Assembly (NCBI GenBank): GCA_030696465.1
Contig: JAUYSE010000192.1
Location: forward strand, 1-16,957
Reading direction: 5' to 3'
From: Legionellaceae bacterium
GTDB taxonomy: Bacteria > Pseudomonadota > Gammaproteobacteria > Legionellales > Legionellaceae
Length of the DNA: 16,957 nt
The notes beneath the pieces are model-generated. The model was not told the DNA's origin. It was given only the letters and a program-made list of their open reading frames with translations, and ran no database searches. Positions 13,575-16,957 of this stretch are shown here, piece after piece. Each line of letters begins with the position of its first letter. The stretch's first letter is position 1. The translations under genes and the position numbers were made by a program.

Positions 13575-14363
13575 ATGCCAGAAAACGAGTCATCTCCGGC
13601 GCCTTCTGCGTCGACACCGACAGCATCAACCCCGGCGCCAAGTGCGCCCACCCCCGCTGCAAGTACGTCTGCGACAAAATCCGCTGAGCCAACGGATACC
13701 AAAGTATCTGTTCAATCTGAAAAATCAGCAACGCCAGCACCTGGCGTAGATTCAGGCGCTCAAGATTTATTGGACAAAGCAAAAAAATCACAAAAAGAAG
13801 CGGATGATGCTCAAAAGAAAAAGAAAGGTAATGATAAGGAGGATTTAGCCTCTGCGATGTTAGAAACCATACAGAGGACGAGTGCGGCTATTACTGAGGC
13901 TCGGGGATCTCTCAGATCCATTGCTGGCTCCCTAATAGATAAAGGGATGAGCAAAAAACCAGAGTCTACGCCAGCAACACCTCAAGATCCTAGTCAAGGT
14001 AATGCCCAAAATGTTGCCTCAAAGCTGGCCTCCTCTAATAGTCAACAACAACCTAGCCCTGGAGTAGGGCAGAAACAGCCACAACAACAGCAACCTGATC
14101 CTGCTGGTGTGGCGAAGAAAGAAGATGAAAAAGCTGAAGCGCTTGCCGTAAAGAGAGATGGAAAAGCGGAGGCGAAAGAGGAGGAAGTAGAGGCGAAAGA
14201 TAATCTTGTAGCAGAAAGAGAGGCTGCAGCTGAGCCAGCCGGCGGTGAGCCATTATCTCAGCAGGCGGAAGAAGCGCAACATACGGAAGAGGCGCAACAT
14301 ACGGAAGAAGATTCCCCAGGGGTTGCTCCCACCAATGATGGGCCGGGGGGAAATACATTATAG
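13575..14363 (+). CDS. Low-complexity protein L3, unknown function
   Basis: I do not recognise this 262-residue protein. It has a Ser/Pro/Thr/Ala-rich disordered N terminus (1-60), a charged helical stretch (62-90, DLLDKAKKSQKEADDAQKKK) and a short amphipathic helix region at 91-123 (LASAMLETIQ, then AAITEARGSLRSIAG). A Gln/Pro-rich stretch follows (about 155-175), then a Lys/Glu/Ala helix (180-220), EPLSQQ at 225-230 and two tandem EEAQHT units near the C terminus. No signal peptide or membrane helix. ATG 13575 has AAGGAG (13561-13566) 8 bases upstream; the TTG at 13557 lies before that site and is rejected. The A-x-AML-x2-I and EPLSQ boxes are shared with L4 in the same order, so the two look like tandem paralogues. 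The Glu-rich patch close to the C terminus resembles some Dot/Icm effector tails, but that alone is weak. Confidence 0.75.
   Translation: MPENESSPAPSASTPTASTPAPSAPTPAASTSATKSAEPTDTKVSVQSEKSATPAPGVDSGAQDLLDKAKKSQKEADDAQKKKKGNDKEDLASAMLETIQRTSAAITEARGSLRSIAGSLIDKGMSKKPESTPATPQDPSQGNAQNVASKLASSNSQQQPSPGVGQKQPQQQQPDPAGVAKKEDEKAEALAVKRDGKAEAKEEEVEAKDNLVAEREAAAEPAGGEPLSQQAEEAQHTEEAQHTEEDSPGVAPTNDGPGGNTL
14268..14303 (+). repeat. Two tandem 18-bp units near the L3 C terminus
   Basis: Units 14268-14285 and 14286-14303 differ by one base and encode two copies of EEAQHT; the next codons begin a third copy (EED). Recent in-frame duplication is likely. Confidence 0.85.
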
Positions 14364-14400
14364 GTGCATTTTAAGTATCAGTGAGTTTTTAATGATTGAT

Positions 14401-14408
14401 CATACTTT
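14401..14408 (+). promoter_or_regulatory. Possible -10 element for L4
   Basis: CATACTTT lies 32 bases before the L4 ATG, similar to the elements before L3 and bepA but without a recognisable -35. L4 may instead be read from the L3 promoter, as no terminator is visible between them. Confidence 0.25.
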
Positions 14409-14440
14409 TAGGTAAAGTGATTATTGAGGGAGAACGTATT

Positions 14441-15097
14441 ATGGCAGGCTTAGAGGACCTTGGGGACATTGCTGGATCTGCGCCGGATACTGGATCTGCG
14501 CCGGATGCTGGATCAACTCCTGAACCTACTGGTGCTTCATCTGATACTGAGTCGAGTGCTCAGCAGGATCCTGCGCCCGAAGGAGATAAAAAAGAGGAGC
14601 CCACAGAAGAGGCACCAAAAGAAGAAAAAAAAGAAGAGAAGAAGGATGATAAGAAAGAAAAGAAGAAGGATGATAAGTCTAATAAAAAAGATAACAATCC
14701 CAAAGAGGATAAAAAAGAAAGTTATGCTGACGCTATGTTAGCAGCGATTAATATGGGTGCGGGGAAGAATGATGACGAGGAAGAGGAGGAAAAAGGAGAG
14801 AAAAAAGAAGAGAAAAAAGGAGAGAAAAAAGAAGAGAAAAAAGAAGAGAAAAAAGAAGAGGAAAAAGAAGAGAAAAAAGAAGAGGAAAAAGAGGGGGAAA
14901 AAGAGGGGGAAGCGCCAGATGAAGGAGCGGCAGAGAAAATGGCGGCAGGTGAGGGCCAGCAACCAGAAAGTCCAACAGTCGGGGATGGACCGAGTGAGGA
15001 TGAACCATTGTCACAAGCCGCAGAGGATAAAGTCAATGCAGCTGAAACACCAGATGCACCTGCACCATCAGTAGATCTGCCAGCGGGTCCTCCATAG
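14441..15097 (+). CDS. Lys/Glu-repeat low-complexity protein L4, unknown function
   Basis: I do not recognise this 218-residue protein. The N terminus (1-48) is Gly/Ser/Asp/Pro-rich with tandem GSAPD units encoded by 18-bp repeats at 14474-14509. Residues 49-93 are dense in Lys and Glu/Asp. SYADAMLAAIN at 94-104 is the only hydrophobic patch. Residues 112-157 are an almost pure Glu/Lys block built from EKKE units, a composition that can form a single stable alpha-helix. The tail has EPLSQA at 188-193 and ends in Asp/Pro/Ala-rich sequence. No export signal. ATG 14441 has GAGGGAG (14426-14432) 8 bases upstream; the longer frame from 14396 lacks such a site. The AML and EPLSQ boxes pair it with L3. 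The balanced charge argues against a histone-like DNA-binding role. Confidence 0.72.
   Translation: MAGLEDLGDIAGSAPDTGSAPDAGSTPEPTGASSDTESSAQQDPAPEGDKKEEPTEEAPKEEKKEEKKDDKKEKKKDDKSNKKDNNPKEDKKESYADAMLAAINMGAGKNDDEEEEEKGEKKEEKKGEKKEEKKEEKKEEEKEEKKEEEKEGEKEGEAPDEGAAEKMAAGEGQQPESPTVGDGPSEDEPLSQAAEDKVNAAETPDAPAPSVDLPAGPP
14798..14905 (+). repeat. Nine tandem 12-bp units in L4
   Basis: Nine successive 12-base units based on GAGAAAAAAGAA run from 14798 to 14905, each encoding EKKE or a close variant. Degeneration increases toward the 3' end (GAGGAAAAAGAA, GGGGAAAAAGAG). Slippage here would change length by four residues per unit without frameshift. Confidence 0.92.
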
Positions 15098-15133
15098 CTT
15101 TGTAAAAGCCCGTGATAATGTTCTTTCCTGCTA

Positions 15134-15162
15134 GTGATTCCTTATTTGAAAAACGGTATACT
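15134..15162 (+). promoter_or_regulatory. Candidate promoter of the lipoprotein-surE-nlpD unit
   Basis: GTGATT (15134-15139), 17 bases and TATACT (15157-15162) form a moderate promoter, starting transcription near 15169, about 25 bases before the lipoprotein start. No terminator is evident after L4. Confidence 0.4.
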
Positions 15163-15193
15163 GAGATTTGTATGATTTAAATTGAGGTTGAAT

Positions 15194-15556
15194 GTGCGAA
15201 GGATTGGTTTAGGAGTCGCGTGTATATTGGTTTTATTAGGGTGTACCCCTCGGGATCAGCATTATTATTTTCAACATCCACATGCTTTACAAAAAGAGGC
15301 GTTGCGTTGTCAAGCACAGAGCGAGCACTGTCAGAATTTACAACAATGGTATGCACAGATGCAGCAACTGGCTTCTGAATTATCTCAAGACCCACAAGCA
15401 TTTGGGCAAAGCATTATACAATTACAAACACAATTGGCGATGCATGAAGATGCTGTATCCCTGGATCCCTCTTTACAATCTGTGATTGACACAGAAAAGC
15501 AAGATATCTTTATGCGTCTTTCGGTCGTTAAATGGTTAGAGTCCCCTGAATCATGA
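15194..15556 (+). CDS. Small lipoprotein, EexN-like N-terminal pattern
   Basis: The product is 120 residues with a clear lipoprotein signal: MRR, a hydrophobic core, and the lipobox LLGC, so the mature protein should be lipid-anchored at a Cys near residue 17. After it comes an HYYFQHPHALQKEALRCQ segment and a second Cys (SEHCQNL), then a helical Gln-rich region. The Y-Y-x2-H-P-x-L-x-K-x2-L-x-C pattern recalls the EexN entry-exclusion/short lipoprotein family; I offer this only as resemblance. I chose GTG 15194 because TGAGG (15183-15187) lies 6 bases before it and it gives a proper signal peptide; the TTG at 15182 would disrupt it. Its stop overlaps the surE ATG (ATGA), so it is coupled to surE. 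Function is unknown. Confidence 0.8.
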   Translation: MRRIGLGVACILVLLGCTPRDQHYYFQHPHALQKEALRCQAQSEHCQNLQQWYAQMQQLASELSQDPQAFGQSIIQLQTQLAMHEDAVSLDPSLQSVIDTEKQDIFMRLSVVKWLESPES

Positions 15557-16305
15557 GAATTTTAGTAAGTAACGATGATGGTGTTTTTGCACCAGGTATT
15601 AAAGCCTTAGCCGAGTCTATGGCTAAAATTTCAGAAGTGGTAGTGGTTGCCCCTGATCGAAATCGTAGCGGCGCGAGCAACTCTTTAACCCTAACACGAC
15701 CTATCCGCTTAAAACAGTTGGATAATGGTTTTTATAGTGTAGAGGGCACGCCTACAGATTGCGTACACTTGGCACTCACGGGCTTCATTCAACCTGGGGT
15801 GGATATAGTCATGTCAGGTATTAATGACGGGGCCAATTTGGGCGATGATGTTTTATATTCAGGCACTGTGGCAGCGGCCATGGAAGGGCGCTATCTAGGC
15901 TTGCCTGCCATTGCTTTATCCATGGTAGGTGAAAACATCCAGAATTATGATACTGCTGCTGAAATTGCGCGTCGCTTGGTATTACAATTACGTACCGCAA
16001 ATATTCCATCACAGACTATTTTAAATGTGAATATTCCGGACGTCCCATTATCCGAAATTGTTGGTTTTGAAATTACGCGTTTAGGTACTCGCCATAGTGC
16101 AGAACCTGTGGTGCGGCAGACGGATCCACGTGGGCGACCCATTTATTGGATTGGCCCCCCAGGGATGGAAGCAGATGCCGGCCCGGGCACCGATTTTTAT
16201 GCGGTTAATCAGAAAAAAGTATCTATCACGCCTTTACATTTAGATATGACGCACTATAAATTATTCGATAAACTGGCACAATGGGTCGATGGGTTAGCGC
16301 TTTAG
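15553..16305 (+). CDS. surE: 5'/3'-nucleotidase SurE
   Basis: SurE is a cytoplasmic metal-dependent nucleotidase/exopolyphosphatase linked to stationary-phase survival. The 250-residue product is of normal length. Visible metal and substrate motifs are ILVSNDDGVFAPG with the Asp pair at 8-9, APDRNRSGASNSLTL with the conserved Ser and Asn, VEGTPTDCVHLAL, and SGINDGANLGDDVLYSGTVAAAMEG with the metal-binding Asn. ATG 15553 overlaps the lipoprotein stop. Most gammaproteobacteria have pcm (protein isoaspartate methyltransferase) next; here nlpD follows after 9 bases, so pcm is missing from this position. Confidence 0.97.
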   Translation: MRILVSNDDGVFAPGIKALAESMAKISEVVVVAPDRNRSGASNSLTLTRPIRLKQLDNGFYSVEGTPTDCVHLALTGFIQPGVDIVMSGINDGANLGDDVLYSGTVAAAMEGRYLGLPAIALSMVGENIQNYDTAAEIARRLVLQLRTANIPSQTILNVNIPDVPLSEIVGFEITRLGTRHSAEPVVRQTDPRGRPIYWIGPPGMEADAGPGTDFYAVNQKKVSITPLHLDMTHYKLFDKLAQWVDGLAL

Positions 16306-16314
16306 GTACCATTT

Positions 16315-16957
16315 ATGCGAAATTGGATTTATGTTGCGATTCCTTGTTTGCTGGTGTCTTGTGGATATGGCGAATATACCGCGCCAATAGAAGAAATTAC
16401 CAGACCCAGCTCGGTGTTTGTTCGACCAGCAACCTATACTGTGCAAATGGGGGATACGCTTTATTCTATTGCGTTTCAATATGAAATGGATCATCGACAA
16501 CTAGCCGCACTTAATCATGTTCCGGCTGATTATAGAGTGCAAGCAGGTCAAGTATTACACTTAACTTCAGGTCAGAGGCCTGCGCGACCAATCACTATTC
16601 CTTCCGTACCACGTAGTAGGCCTGCGCCTATAGTATATAAGCCCCCTGTGAATCACTTCCCTCGACCATCACGACCACAAGCGGTTTTGTCAAAATCATG
16701 GCAATTTCCAGTAGCCGGTGGGCGTGTAGTCACTACTTTTTCGCCACGCTATGCGCGAAAGGGGATTGATATCGCGGCCGCACAAGGCACAATAGTACGT
16801 GCAGTAGATAATGGAAAAGTTGCTTATGCAGGCAATGGTTTGCCAGGGTATGGTAATTTAATATTATTGCAACACGCCCAGGGTCGATTAACCGCTTATG
16901 GGCATAATGCCAAGTTGTTGGTTTCTGTGGGTCAATCAGTACATAAAGGCCAAGCAA
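16315..16957 (+). CDS. nlpD: NlpD-like lipoprotein, LysM plus degenerate LytM/M23 domain (partial)
   Basis: NlpD is an envelope lipoprotein that activates the amidase AmiC at the septum. The gene runs off the window after 214 codons. The signal ends in the lipobox LLVSC (Cys16). A LysM peptidoglycan-binding domain follows (about 42-86: YTVQMGDTLYSIA, LAALNHV, VQAGQVLHL), then a Pro/Arg-rich linker (about 88-122), then an M23 fold (WQFPVAGGRVVTTFSPR, KGIDIAAAQGTIVRA, GYGNLILLQHA, YGHNAKLLVSVGQ). The first zinc His of the H-x3-D motif is replaced (ARKGID), as in NlpD/EnvC regulators, so it is probably a non-catalytic activator. It follows surE by 9 bases without a strong ribosome site. In most relatives rpoS lies directly downstream; here rpoS is upstream, and the downstream gene is not visible. 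Confidence 0.9.
   Translation, partial: MRNWIYVAIPCLLVSCGYGEYTAPIEEITRPSSVFVRPATYTVQMGDTLYSIAFQYEMDHRQLAALNHVPADYRVQAGQVLHLTSGQRPARPITIPSVPRSRPAPIVYKPPVNHFPRPSRPQAVLSKSWQFPVAGGRVVTTFSPRYARKGIDIAAAQGTIVRAVDNGKVAYAGNGLPGYGNLILLQHAQGRLTAYGHNAKLLVSVGQSVHKGQA

Noticed and set aside
9822..14905. Repeated units taken as a CRISPR array
   Set aside because: The repeats are contiguous in-frame coding repeats, or hairpin intergenic repeats, without regular spacers or cas genes.
14722..15074. Long Ser/Phe-, Leu/Phe- and Lys/Arg-rich frames on both strands over L4
   Set aside because: All arise from the purine-rich 12-bp repeat read in other frames. L4 is chosen because it has a strong ribosome site and shares boxes with L3.

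Overview
The window comes from a chromosome of a gammaproteobacterium with moderate to low G+C. I infer a relative of the Legionellales/Coxiellaceae (intracellular or host-associated lineage). The grounds are a gammaproteobacterial gene set (bepA, a rib operon followed by pyrG-kdsA, rpoS, surE, nlpD), a Sel1-repeat protein, hairpin-rich intergenic repeats, and several low-complexity proteins without signal peptides. No marker gene fixes the genus.

Layout. (1) 1-1216: a hairpin repeat, then a two-gene unit of a small three-helix membrane protein and a Sel1-type protein. (2) 1223-2593, minus strand: bepA, a periplasmic M48 protease with a TPR tail, divergent from the next operon. (3) 2704-8524: a six-gene operon ribD-ribE-ribBA-ribH-pyrG-kdsA with overlaps or gaps of at most 2 bases. 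It makes riboflavin, CTP and the LPS sugar precursor KDO-8-phosphate; CTP is also used to activate KDO. (4) 8525-10864: an accessory stretch with a small GIY-YIG protein, two copies of a structured repeat, and a minus-strand low-complexity gene (called L1 here) with its own terminator and strong promoter. (5) 10865-12408: a second minus-strand low-complexity gene (L2), then a divergent intergenic region holding a roughly 190-bp cloverleaf-like repeat, a cluster of AGTGA/TCACT half-sites and candidate rpoS promoters. (6) 12409-15097: rpoS with a clear terminator, then two more low-complexity genes (L3, L4). (7) 15194-16957: a small lipoprotein, surE and the start of nlpD, cut by the window end.

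The most unusual content is the set L1-L4 around rpoS. All four are acidic, lysine-rich or Pro/Ala/Thr-rich, mostly disordered proteins without export signals. All four carry an E-P-[LV]-S box. L1 and L2 share an aromatic amphipathic module (FFS ... FKK ... KEPVS). L3 and L4 share an A-x-AML-x2-I box plus the EPLSQ box. They look like two pairs of diverged paralogues, and their function is unknown. The usual gammaproteobacterial order surE-(pcm)-nlpD-rpoS is broken: rpoS lies upstream of surE, L3, L4 and a lipoprotein gene sit between them, and pcm is absent between surE and nlpD.
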